From NCBI GenBank assembly GCA_958450365.1, contig CAUEEP010000731.1, forward strand, positions 2,418,501 to 2,482,500: a stretch of DNA of 64,000 nucleotides, in the 5' to 3' direction. The notes under the pieces are model-generated. The model saw only the letters and a program-made list of their open reading frames with translations. It was not told the origin of the DNA and did no database searches. Position 1 is the first letter of the stretch; each line of letters starts with the position of its first letter. Source of the stretch: Mesorhabditis belari (taxonomy: Eukaryota; Nematoda; Chromadorea; Rhabditida; Rhabditidae). This document shows positions 47,301-58,076 of this stretch, piece after piece. Both the position numbers and the translations under genes were made by a program.

Positions 47301-50300
47301 TGATCTACACTACTGAACAATGAAATATGATATTTGAAAAAAAGATCGTCACTTTCGCGCATCTGTAACTCCCTTGTCTTTACCGCATTTCTAAATATTA
47401 ATATTACCATTGTGTAGCCCTTGAAAAGAGCTTTCAGAAAATGTAGAACACTAATAGTTTAAGCTCAAAGACAAGGGAGTTACAGACGCGTGAAAGTGAT
47501 GATCTTTTTTCAAATATGATATTTCATTGTCCAGTACTGTACATAACTGACCAATAAATCTTTACGAGTTAGACTCACTTTCGATTTATTCTTTGCGATA
47601 AAACCAAATGAAAACTTCTTCTTTTGAATAGGAGAAGTCCCCCCCCCCCCAAGTATAGGAGCTTTTGTGTGCCAAATCTGCAGTAAAACCTGTCCTGATC
47701 TTGATTCAGCTGAAAAATCGAGAAAAATCCCATTCATCTGCATTTTAAGGCAGTTTTTCAGATGTCGAAAGAGTTCTCGAAAATGTCGGAGATGATCGAC
47801 GTGGTTTCGCGGGAAAGCGATGAGAAATCGATGGATACGGTGAGAATAGAGAATAGTTAGCTAATGTGTATTGTAAACGCACTTTTTCTAGCACACAATA
47901 TTCTCCGCAAATCAATTTCCAGGCAGAAGTTGAGCAAGAGTTGCGCAAGAAAATGCACCAATTGCGCGAGCTTTTCCCGGAGAGATTCGATCAGCTCGTC
48001 GGGAAGAAAAGAGGCGATGATGAGGTGGGGTTTTCATTTGAATCTTTAAAGAAATAGATTTTTAGGAAGACGAAGAGATATTAGAGGAGGAACTTCACCC
48101 GGCCGAAATGCCGACAACGACGACTACTAAGCCAACGACGACTACTAAGATAAAAGTTCGTTTTATTCTGTTTTATTGCCTTTTTTAGAATGGTAGGGAT
48201 TCATTGAGATTTTTAGGCAATTGTTCTCGACTCGGAAGATGTTGTGGATGAGTCGGAAGTGGGAAATCTGGATGAAGAGGCGCTCTGGCAAGGCGCCAAT
48301 CCACAGGTTTTAAAATTTTTAGAGCTCAAATTACCATTTCTACAATGTAATACAATGAAACTAAAGCATAAATGGAAATTCTCAAGAAATTCTCGACTAT
48401 TTCTCAGCACTTGCCCACCCATCGCCGCTCTCGTTTCTTCAATCAGGCTAAAGTGCTGCAGATATCGAAAGATCGGTTGGAGCCCGGTTTTGGGAAAATA
48501 AAGAAGAGAAAAGTGAGTTTGATTTGGAAATGGAAAACTTTTATTTGCTTAATATACGTAAAATTTTTGTTTCCTAAATGCAATTTTGTACTTCTTCTGA
48601 GCTGATCTTCACTTTGGACTTACCAAGAGCTGCTCTCGACTTACCAAGAGCTACTTTGGACTTACCAAGAGCTGCTCTCGCTTTCATTTATCAATTTAGA
48701 TTTATCAATTTAGAAATATTTCAAAGTTACCCTGATTTCTCATTTTTCATTTCACGATAAGTGTTTTGGCTTAAAAACAAGCAATAGAGATTATCGAGAG
48801 CTAGATTGAATATATTCATGACGATCGGACCCAATGAGCCGATCCAAAAACTGGGTCAGTGCCTCTAATCAGTGTTCGGTGTTGAACCAACCCTGTGCAG
48901 ATTCAGAAACCCCTGGACTATCCATTGTTATGTCAAGATATATAATATAACTCTTTATACAACATTGATAATTCAACAAAGATCATGATGTAAGCTTTAG
49001 TTCAAAGTGACCGAGGGTGAGCTCCCGGGAGAGATCATCAATTATGAGGGACTGCGGAGAAGTCCGAGCAGGAAAATGGAAAGGGCACAGGTTAGAGATT
49101 GAGAATTCGTTTAGAATAAAACCCTATTGTAATCCGTTTCCTAAAAGACATTAATTTTAGACTCCTATCGTAGACTACCGTACAAACTACCACAATCCAC
49201 TCACCATTTTTTCATTCAATTAGCTCAATTTTGGTTCAATGATGGTTCTCATTCAATGATGAAATCACAAGGCTCAGTCAATATGACCAAAATTGGGCTG
49301 ATCGAATGGAAAATGGCCGATGAATTACGGTGGCTTGTACAGTAGTCTAAAATGAATGCCTTTTAGGAAACGGATTAGATGAAAGGAACTCAATTTATGA
49401 ACTTTAGAGCTCTGAAACAAAGCCTTTCGTTGACAAGGCGCAGAGTTTCCTTGACGAGATCGCCGCGGATCAACAGGGATTCGAGGTTTGAGTACTTTGA
49501 AATAAGCTAAGCTGAATTCGATTTAGCTTCAGAGAGAATCCGATGATGAAGAAAATGAGGATATTGAACGAATCGCGAAACCAAAACAATCGTTCGATGT
49601 GGCCGAGAGTGATGGCGGAGACAAAATTGTGGCCGCTTTTGAGAAAACTGTCGTGAAAAAGAGTCGAGGTTGGTGAAAAGATGATTAAAAGTTATTTGTA
49701 AGTCGCTGGGATTACTCTAATTAGTACTACTTTTAAATAAAGTATAATTTTGTTATCAAATTTCCCTAGCCTGCCCTTCAAACGAGGCCCCGTTGTGGAT
49801 GATTTGGGAGGGTGGAGAGCAACAAAACGACGATGAGTCAATGGGAGAGATCATCCGTTTCCCAACGCGAAGACACTGCGAGAATTCGTGCAATCAACTG
49901 GTGAGTGCTTGGGAGCAGAGATCTTACAATCTGAGCCTCGAATCGAATAAACTCATCAGAATTGCTTTAAATGGATATAAAAATGGAAATGAGCTGAAAT
50001 CGCAGAACCTTTTTTGGAGAAGAAATCAATTTGAATCCTTTTTCTTTTGAATTGAATCCTTTTTCTTTTGAATTGAATCCTTTTTCTTTTGAATTGAATC
50101 CTTTTTCTATACTCTAGCTAGTGTAAACAAACGCCTTATTGATCATAAAACAATTTTTGCTAATTTTGCAAAATAGCAAAAGAAGTTCGCCCATGAGCGG
50201 TATCGAACCAGGAAGGAAAAATGCATAAGCGCTAAGATGCATTGAGGGGGAACATCTAAGCCTTTTATGCTTCACATAAATGGTGTGCCATAAATTCGAA

Positions 50301-53113
50301 AAAAAAACCTTTTAAAAATCATGAACTTTGAGGTTATTTTTCTCAAAAATCTTGTTTTTCTAGTACTTTTTCGGATTCAGAAATTATTTTCTAATAAAAT
50401 TTCTAATAAAATGGGTGTTATTTGATCAAAGGCGGTGATCAAAGGTGGTCAATATTTGATCAAAGGTGATCAATCTGTTTGCAGTAAGCCAAAAATGAGC
50501 ATTTCAGGACGATTGCCTTGGGTACACGTATCACGAGAAAAGCGGTGAATGCGCGGCGAATGAGGGTTTCGACGGGGTGACGGTGAAGGTGAGATATCAA
50601 CATCTAGATCTAGACAATCAAGGCAGACAATCAAGACAGACAATCAAGACAGACAATCAAGACGACAACAGACGACAAACAAACAAGACGACAGCGACAA
50701 CAGACAGACCGACAAAGACGACAGGACAGACACGGACAGACAAACAGGACAGACAAACAGGACAGACAAACAAGACAAAAGAATCATTCAAATATGCAAA
50801 TTTCTTGTAATTTTTATAATAACCCTCGTCCCTTTAGGCAAGCCACTCGAGTGACGCGTCGACGAGCACCAAATTTTGCTTTACCGGTTTGTTTCTTGAG
50901 ATTTTAGCTAATATCTAATTGCTAAGATTATGATCTAAGAAATATGCAAATCGATATATAAATTAGTGCCAAATTAGTGCTAAATTTGAGCTCTAAATAT
51001 CCTCAAATCATGAAAATTCCTTTTCAGATGCGCTTCCTGTTTTCAATCAATGCCCACCGATGCGTGGTTTCATCGGATTTTCACTGGAAGTGGGCGGGGA
51101 TTTTTTTTTCGTTTTTTTTCCGATTTTCTTTTTACCGTAATCTTGCCTCTATTTTTTTATTCAATAGAAACACTTTTTGTCTGATTTTCTGCGAGTTCAT
51201 AAAGGGTATCAATATAGAAAGTGAATAAATTGGCTAAAAATAGAGGTAACGATTACGGTAGAAAGGGGACAGAGTTTAAGAAATCGATTAATGAAATATT
51301 ATAGACTAGGGAAAATGATTTTTCCGTAGGTGAAACCACGAGAAGAATTTACATCACTTCCGAAAGGGTATCATGGATTGCGAATGTGCATTGAGTTATG
51401 CGTTCTGTCTACAGAATACTCGTGTCGGGTTGGTTGAATAATTTATCATTCTTAAATGAAAGACACTATATCTAAAGCTAATTACTTTGCCTTTACTATA
51501 TCTAAAGCTAATCACTTTTCCATCAATTTGCCAACCAAATTTCAGCCAGAGTAAACATCAGAAAAGACGGGATAAGATAAATAGTTATACTGTAGTCCTG
51601 AGCTTTACTCATCTAAGCTTACAGTAGCTAAATCTTCTATAAAAAAGAGATCAATAAGGAAACAGATCTGTATTTCAGTCAGCATCTTTCATCTCTGATG
51701 AGGGTCGTTGTTTGTTGAATGGAGAAAACTCCGAGACCACACCGGAGGCTTTTCAAAGGACATTCATTCAAGAACATTTGTATTTTGAGAACGAATGCAG
51801 TCGAGTCACGCACATCACACAAAATGGTATGGAAAAGGGAAAGCTTGGCTAGTTTCAAATCCGGCTAGTTTTCTAATATAAAAAGATATTTGGATTCATC
51901 GAAATATAACAAATAAGCTCCATTCTTACCTGTCCAATCCAGCCCAATCCAGTCCAATCCAGTCCAATCCATCCCAATCCAGTCCAATCCCTTGGCTTGG
52001 TCTTGCCTAGCTAAACTCCTGCAGTACTCCATTTAAATCTCTTCTCCTAATAGTTCGTTTTCTAAAACGTGTCCCTTTCCCCTAATCTTGTCTCTCTAAT
52101 CTTTTTCCCAGTCCTCTAGTAGAACTGATAATGATGTGCATTTGAAACTTTGCTGTTTACCTGAATGATTCAGAAGCTGAACACCAAACAGTCGTTCGCG
52201 TGTCGAAGGGACATCCGGAATCGAGTGAAAAGAAAACGATGATCAAACAAAAAACAGGTTTCGGAAATTGAAGAAATTGTTTTTTTTTTACTGATTTACC
52301 TTTCTAAAATTACAAGAATCACTGATTTTAGAATCACCGATTAAACCGATGAAAAAGCTGCGACTTGTCAAGATCAAACCGAAACGATTATCGCCTGAGC
52401 CAGCGGTCAGAAAAATCAATCAACTTTTGTTGACTCGAACGCTCTAAAGCATGCTTTAACTACCGTAACTCAGTCAACAGCTTTATCAATGGCCAAAACG
52501 ACTATCTGGGCTATCTGGTAGCTGGGGGCACTAAAAAGAGTAGCCAAACTGGGCACGTTTTAGAGCGGAGTCTCAAGAAACTCCTACAGTACTCCATTTA
52601 AATCTCTTCTCCTAATAGTTTGTTTTCTAAAACGTGTCCCTTTCCCCTAATCTTGTCTCTATTTTTTAATTCAATCTATAGACTTTTTATATTCTTCGAT
52701 ATCCTTGAACCCTTACAAAATCAGACAAAAAGTAGATACCGTATTTTCTCTAATAGTAGTGCACCCTGAGCGTCGCCTAAATTCCTCGAAATCTCGAAAA
52801 CCGATTATCAGAACCTATCAATGTGGGGTCGGAAAATGTAGCTGACGATGAGATCTAGTCGGAGATTTGAGTATTGAGCTTCTGGGGAAACTTTGGGAGC
52901 CGTAAATAGTCATCAACTCGGCTCGCCGGATTGGTGAACTACTATTTGAGAAAATACGGTAGATTCGATAAAAATAGAGATAAGATTACGGTAGAAAGGG
53001 GACATGTTTTAGGAAAAGACTTATTTGACATAAAGCTCTAGATCGATGCTCGTCAATCGATGGATTTGATCAAGTACACGGGCGCCTTCTTCAGACGATT
53101 CTTCCGGTTTTGA
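44342..53113 (+). CDS. Secreted PAN/apple-domain protein with acidic Thr-rich middle
   Basis: About 22 exons, about 820 aa. Exon 1 (ATG 44342) encodes a signal peptide (MRLLILLALCANFLRAEE). The first PAN/apple domain spans 45509-45798: PCFERYL, DHCLRFCAETA, SRCRSIVYEPLRHVCHFF and QECL. A long low-complexity linker follows (46290-49675), rich in Glu/Asp/Thr, with EEETEEITEPAPTTTTE and TTTTTKPTTTTK. Two more PAN-like units follow: ACPSNEAPLWMIW..CENSCNQL..DCLGYTYHEKSGECA, then FNQCPPMRGFIGF..LRMCIELCVL..SASFISDEGRCLLNGEN..NECSRV. The last exons are basic (KKLRLVKIKPKRL; FFRRFFRF). PAN domains bind protein or carbohydrate partners, and several nematode ones act in the apical matrix; the specific role here is unknown. 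Splice phases agree for nearly all junctions. No membrane segment is seen. Confidence 0.8.
44721..44930. repeat. 12-bp minisatellite in PAN-gene intron 1
   Basis: About 17 nearly identical copies of TTGATTGTTCAA in tandem. Frames reading NNQL, SIEQ or IVQL repeats through it on either strand are artefacts. Confidence 0.96.
46773..46845 (+). other. tRNA-like sequence in PAN-gene intron
   Basis: Has an A-box TGGCCGACTGGCTAAGG and a perfect B box GGTTCAATCCC, and ends CATCGGCTAG, much like the minus-strand module at 24530-24604. Spacing fits a tRNA-derived element; a full acceptor stem is not evident. Confidence 0.4.
46998..47158. mobile_element. Left-arm fragment of the Tc1-related MITE
   Basis: Repeats the Tc1-element end (GGACAATGAAATATCATATT, GATCGTCACTTTCGCGC, TATTAATATTACCATTGTG) without a matching right arm. 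Confidence 0.75.
47308..47539. mobile_element. Short MITE derived from the Tc1-like element
   Basis: A 232 bp palindrome with TA at 47306-47307 and 47540-47541. Its ends match those of the transposon at 9356-10642 (right end CAGTACTG; GGACAATGAAATATC family). The whole interior, including the transposase, is missing. Confidence 0.88.
49132..49378. mobile_element. Foldback element, family C, copy 3
   Basis: Fullest copy: outer ends CCGTTTCCTAAAAGACATT and AATGCCTTTTAGGAAACGG. Inner arms CAATTAGCTCAATTTTGGTT and ACCAAAATTGGGCTGATCGA. It lies in an intron of the PAN gene. Confidence 0.82.
50185..50262 (-). other. Weak tRNA-like sequence
   Basis: On the minus strand a B-box-like GGTTCGATACC is followed by CATGGGCGAAC, which partly pairs with an upstream GTTCCCCC. 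Too weak to call a tRNA. Confidence 0.22.
51105..51288. mobile_element. Foldback MITE, family A, copy 5
   Basis: Arms TTTTACCGTAATCTTGCCTC and ACGATTACGGTAGAAAGGGG with the family centre, in an intron of the PAN gene. Confidence 0.8.
52616..53015. mobile_element. Family A MITE interrupted by a nested family B MITE
   Basis: Left half of family A at 52616-52738 (TTTCTAAAACGTGTCCCTTT to AGACAAAAAGTAGATA) and right half at 52960-53015 (TAGATTCGATAAAAATAGAG to GACATGTTTTAGGAAA). Between them sits 52739-52959, a complete family-B foldback with ends CCGTATTTTCTC and GAGAAAATACGG and TA on both sides. Family B therefore jumped into an existing family-A copy. Both lie in the last intron of the PAN gene. 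A half copy of family A is also at 52051-52112. Confidence 0.9.
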
Positions 53114-53404
53114 GCGAAAAGTCGGCCAAACTCACTTCAACTACATTCCATGAAACAAATCTCAGTGCAATGATTTTCGAAATGCAAAAACGTGTATAAT
53201 AAAAGTTATAGATTGAAAGATTAAAAGAAAACGGCTCTTAATTCAGCTAATATTAATAATTTAACAGATGTGAATTTGTAGCAAAAATACAGAAAAATTG
53301 AATTGACATTGACCCCAGAGATTTGAGCGAACACTAGGATCAAGAACCCAGGAGGCTCCCTAGCTAACCGCTTCTTCTGCCTTTACAGATTCCAAAAGAA
53401 TCCC

Positions 53405-53710
53405 CTATACCAGGACCGTATGCCAGATGGAGAACGATTACGCGGGCGCACAGAGAACGCTAGTATGGATTTCCCTCTTTTGCATTGTAGATGGCATAAA
53501 AAGAAGCTATTCAGCTGTGGATTTGCACCCGGGGGTTTTTGGGATCGCCGAATCGATTGGCGCTATTCATTTTATTCAGTCTACCAGCAGAACCCTTCAA
53601 TACCCTGGCTTAGCCCAGAACTTTCACGGTTTGCAACGTCCATCCTGTGCATTTCATTTCATTGAGTCAATCAATCGGAACTCGGGTTTAACTGGTTTAA
53701 ACTTTTAGAT
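53405..53710. repeat. Dispersed repeat E, copy 2
   Basis: The longer partner of 41900-42135, with an extra block (about 53580-53640) absent from copy 1. Overlapping frames at 53420-53708 come from this repeat and are not taken as genes. Confidence 0.7.
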
Positions 53711-54773
53711 AAGGTGTGTTCACCTAAAGCTCAGTTTTTCGGTTAAAGAGTGAACTACAGTAGACTTGGTCAACTACGAGGTTCAGCGTCATCCTTTTCC
53801 TAACCGCTCGAGACATCCCGGTCTCCAGTAAATCCTCGAATTTTCCAAGAAAACCGTAATGTTTGAGTAGGGTAGAACATTTAGAAAACATGCAATAATT
53901 ATAGGATTACAATTCTAACTAACTATCTCCAATCGAATAGTAGACTACAGTACACTATCGTACACTCAATTGTTCAATGGTTTAGGTCATAATCTAAATA
54001 TAATTATAATCTTTAATCATCAAATTTTACAATATGTTTTTAAAAGAGTTAAATCAAAGTTTCCATTGCATTCCAATTTCCATTCACACTACAAACCAAG
54101 GCGAGAACCTATAGTAATTTAGATCTTACTGTAATTTGAATTATACTATAGCTTATAGAAATTGCAAATCATACTGTAGTTTCGTTTTGAGACACTTTTG
54201 AGACAAATGCTCGCCGTTTTTCCAGTTTGTCCGCTAATCACAAAGTGATCGACGTCAAAAACGTGGACGAGGATTTGGGAAATGATGGCCAAAGGGAAAG
54301 GGGCCAAAGGGAAATGATGGCCAAAATGATGAGGGAAAGGGAAACACTCTAACAATCACATGCAAGAAAATCTCTAAAACTAAAAGAAAAGAAAAGAAAA
54401 GAAAGGAAAATCGGCTTTTGTTTTGACGCGGAAAAGGCTTTGGATAGACCGCTTCCGCTGAAGTGAAAATTTGCGTAAAAGATTATGATTCGTGGTGGTG
54501 GGGGGAATCGGCGAATCAGACGGCGAAAGTGACCAACTCCAAATCATTTTTTGACTCTTTCTTTCGCACGGTGAGGCCAATTTTTTTTTCTTTTTGATTT
54601 ACTATATTTTGTGCTTCGTAAACGCATCGCTCTTTGGCGCAATGAATTCCTCCTCATTTTCAGAGTTAAACAGCAATTCTCATACTCATAAACACATTGG
54701 ATGGGAGTCTAGAAACTGTCTGATTCCACCGTATCCATTAGCTTTATGAGATACGGTAGAATTCGCTTAACTT

Positions 54774-54905
54774 TTGAGTACTTTCTGCTCACTCGTAAAC
54801 ACACCCCTTTTGGTGCACATAATTCATCGCTTTTCTCACGGCAACTATTTGAGAAAAATGGGAGAATTTCGCTGCGCCAGATGGGACATGTTTACGCAAT
54901 GAACT
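54774..54905. mobile_element. Foldback MITE, family D, copy 3
   Basis: Arms TACTTTCTGCTCACTCGTAA..TTTTGGTGCACATAATTCAT and inverted GCGCCAGATGGGACATGTTT. Diverged but recognisable. Confidence 0.55.
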
Positions 54906-54927
54906 GCCGAGTGCTAGCCTTGTACTT

Positions 54928-55372
54928 TGTGTTCGATATTTATAAACGCATCCTCTCTAGCGCACCGTATTCTTTACTTTTCTTATGAAATTAAATGAGA
55001 GAAATGGGGGTAGGCTAATTTCCGCAAATTTTTTTTTTGCGCAACTGGATCCCTTGCGCAACTCGCCATAACTTTCTTCTAAGTGGGCCAAACTTTATGT
55101 TTTTAGTTTCATTTTGTAGATCTCAATAAGTGCAACAAAATGACATCAAAATGATAAAGATTGGTTCACTTAGAAGAAAGTTATGGCGAGTTGCGCAAAC
55201 GATCTAGTGGAAATTAGCCTTTCCTACTTTGCGCAACTAGCCATTCCTTCCCCATAATTGGGGAATGGTTATGGCGAGTTGCGCAAAAAAAAAAATTGCG
55301 GAAATTAGCCTACCCTATTTCTCGAAATGAAGAATCAAGTGCGCCAGAAAGGATGCGTTTTGACAAAGCAAA
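54928..55372. mobile_element. Family D foldback split by a nested family F element
   Basis: The left D arm (54928-55005, TTGTACTTTGTGTTCG..AACGCATCCTCTCTAGCGCA) and right D arm (55317-55372, GAAGAATCAAGTGCGCCAGA..GGATGCGTTTTGACA) flank a family-F palindrome at about 55006-55316. That palindrome has ends GGGTAGGCTAATTTCCGCAA and TTGCGGAAATTAGCCTACCC. Family F also contains an inner partial duplication near 55220-55300. Confidence 0.8.
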
Positions 55373-55570
55373 AGGTAAACGAAATCAAAAACCTCTTGCA
55401 CACTTTTCCCCTCTTTCAATCAGACAAATATTTATTCACGTCAGAGCGTGCGTTCTTCTTTTTTTTCTTTCCAGAAAACATGTCGTAAAAATTTTATTAT
55501 ATATTCTTTATAGTATTGTTTTGAAAGTTTTAACTTTTGAAAGGTTTAAATGTAAATTTTTAATAGATAA

Positions 55571-58076
55571 ATGTCGATCCGAGTCCGAGATTTGTCCTCA
55601 CCAGCGCCCCGGGAAATCGCCCAGTTCGAGATTGATGATGGAAATGAGGAAAAGGAAAATAAAAAACATTTCCGAGGGCCACCGGTATGGAATATTTACA
55701 TATTAATTACAGATTTAATATATAAAAATCTTATAAGTTTATTGTAAGATGATGGAAATGAGGAAAAGGAAAATATTTGATTGTACAGTATTCCTGTCAT
55801 TGTACTATTGCTATTTTTTTGCTAAGACTCTGAAAATGCGTGTCTAGGGGTTATTTTTGACGCCGATCACGAAACACATGTTTTTAGCCTAGGTTTCTGC
55901 ACGGAAAACTAACGAAACGTGAAAACAGCCATTTTTTGGCTCTGCCGCCCTTTACATTAACCCTAAAATAGCTGTAAAAACTTTTAGAAAAGAGATATCT
56001 CAAAACGGTTTTTACCAATCGATCCGTCTTGAATTCAGCTTGAATTCAGCTTGAATTCAGATGAGCTTTACATAAATAAAACGTCAAAATTCGACAAATT
56101 TAAGGTACTCTCCCAAAAAATCGGAAAGGACTTTTCCATCAACCCAATACAATATCCTTCGGAAACTTTTGTATTTTAGCAATAAAGTACATAAAGAACC
56201 ATAAGTTGAGAATATTTTTATAGAGTTATGCAATTCAAATATTTAACAGTTTACATATCTCAACTTTATATTGTTATAATGTTGTAACATATCCATCCAG
56301 GTATCCAGAAAATCGCTGGATGACAATTTGCATAGATGAAATTGGCATATCTATCTAAAATCTGTTAGATAAATCTTATGCTAGAAGATAAGTAGTTGTA
56401 GTAGTACTGTAGTTATAATACTTTACATAAAATCACTCGAGACCTAATAAACTAAAAGCTTTAAAGATCTCTCGTTCTTTAGGGTTAAGGCTATACTTCT
56501 GGGATGTCAAAGATGAGATTTAAATTGAAATTTTCATAACTTCATAATGCGATTTCATTTTTCATAGTAAAAAAAGATAGCATCACTGTCTATCTATCGC
56601 ACTCTGACGAAATAATAGCATCGACGAAAGTTTTTCTAGTTCTTTCAAGTAAAAAGGAAACCAATTAAGCCAAATAATTTTTTATCTAGAATCAATTTCT
56701 CATATGTAAATCTTTTACTCTTTAATATATTAACCATTTGCTTTTTTTTCAGCCACCATTCTCTGAGGTGGACATGGAAAGCAGCAAGGATGAGCTGAGA
56801 AAGAGATGGGATGACGACAACAAAGAGATCAAAGAGATCAAACCGCCGATCACTCTTCATCAAGAAGAGGTAGGCAATGTTTTCATTTTTGAAAAGTTTA
56901 ACACTTTTGATTGTGTGCATTTTTGCAAAAATCCAACTAACGCTTGTATTTTTGCTAAAGAAATCCTGAGAATCCCTATTGAAATCGATGCTTTTTCATT
57001 GTTGGCAGATTGAATGAGGCCTAAAAAGTGAAGCCTGAGCAAATAATGTTCAAAAAAGGGAAAAACAAGTATCGCTTCGATTAATCGGCAGTGTTTCAAA
57101 ATGTTTTCTGAAATTTCTGAGTTTTCTTTTGATTCTTTTCACTCTTTATGTCTAGGATATTTCTTAAAACTTTGAATTGCTTTGGAAAAGAAAAAATAAA
57201 GTTTAGAATTGGGTTTAAATCTAATTTCTGGGGTTAGCTAGCCTAGCTTAACTAGCCTAGCTTAGCTTAACTAGCCTAGCTTAGGTAGCCTAGCTTAACT
57301 AGCCTAGCTTAGGTAGCCTAGCTTAACTAGCCTAGCTTAGCTAGCAATTTGTAATTCAGTCATTATTGATGATGTTAATGAAGTTAATGTTAATGAAATT
57401 AATGATATAATGTATGTTAATACCGACTGGGGCTACCAGTGGTGAATTTATCGCATACACGAAATATATCAATCACAATACAACGACACACACAATACTA
57501 GGCTATATCTTAACTTAACCCACGTCATGACAGACGGCTCCCTAACCCTAAGCTCAATGGGGAACTAAATAGCTTTTTTGGTGGTGAAGGGAAGATGACG
57601 ATGAAGGAATGATTAAAAAGATGTCGAATTTGTATTGTAATTTCTGTAATACTTCTAAAGATATAGGTAATTTAAAGAAAAATCGAAATTTGGTTATAGG
57701 CTCAATCGAAGGCTTAATTGCTGTGAACTTTGGGTAAACACGCACAATCTTTCTGGTGCACTCAATTCTTCATTTTTCATTGTTGCTTTGAGAAAAGTGA
57801 AGATTCAAGTACGCTAGGTGATTTGTGTTTACAGCTTACAGAAAAGTACATAAAGGTTTAACATTTAAAGTCTTTTAAAGTATTTTTAAGGTGTTTTAAG
57901 GTCTTTTAAAGTCTTTTAAAGTGTTTTTTGAAGTGTTTTAAGGTCTTTTAAAGTCTTGTAAAGTATTTTAAAGTCTTTTAAAGTGTTTTAACATCTTTTA
58001 AAGTCTTTTAAAGTATTTTAAAGTGTTTTAAAGTCTCTTAAATGAATGCCATTCTCAGATCACCATCGAGATCTAA
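55571..58076 (+). CDS. Short acidic protein of unknown function (3' end uncertain)
   Basis: Exon 1 (55571-55684) encodes MSIRVRDLSSPAPREIAQFE followed by an acidic/basic stretch and ends at a good donor. Exon 2 (56753-56869) starts after a strong TTTTTTTTCAG and encodes PPFSEVDMESSKDELRKRWD, then DDNKEIKEIKPPIT. Both are in phase. The third exon could be 58059-58076 (ATC ACC ATC GAG ATC TAA, after TTCTCAG), giving about 82 aa; otherwise read-through of exon 2 stops at 57011-57013. The region is highly charged, with no signal peptide or membrane segment. No family is recognised. A 27-bp piece of exon 1 (GATGATGGAAATGAGGAAAA) is repeated at 55748 just downstream. Confidence 0.5.
57236..57350. 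repeat. AGCCTAGCTTAACT tandem repeat
   Basis: About eight imperfect copies of a 14-bp unit (AGCCTAGCTTAACT / AGCCTAGCTTAGGT) within the presumed long intron or the 3' flank of the short acidic gene. Confidence 0.9.
57735..57845. mobile_element. Foldback MITE, family D, copy 5
   Basis: Arms GTAAACACGCACAATCTTTC..TGGTGCACTCAATTCTTCAT and inverted GAAGATTCAAGTACGCTAGG..TTTGTGTTTACA. Confidence 0.7.
57855..58042. repeat. AAAGTCTTTT-type tandem repeat
   Basis: Imperfect units of 13-20 bp (TTTTAAAGTCTTTTAAAGTG, TTTTAAGGTC) in head-to-tail order. Confidence 0.85.

Larger units (their letters stand above)
53114..55570. other. Repeat-rich intergenic region
   Basis: Holds repeat E copy 2 (53405-53710), a GGGAAATGATGGCCAAA local repeat (54270-54340) and family D/F foldbacks (54774-55372). 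No gene is supported. Confidence 0.55.

Noticed and set aside
53420..53708. Overlapping plus-strand frames of 81 and 93 codons
   Set aside because: They lie in dispersed repeat E and are not preserved in the other copy.
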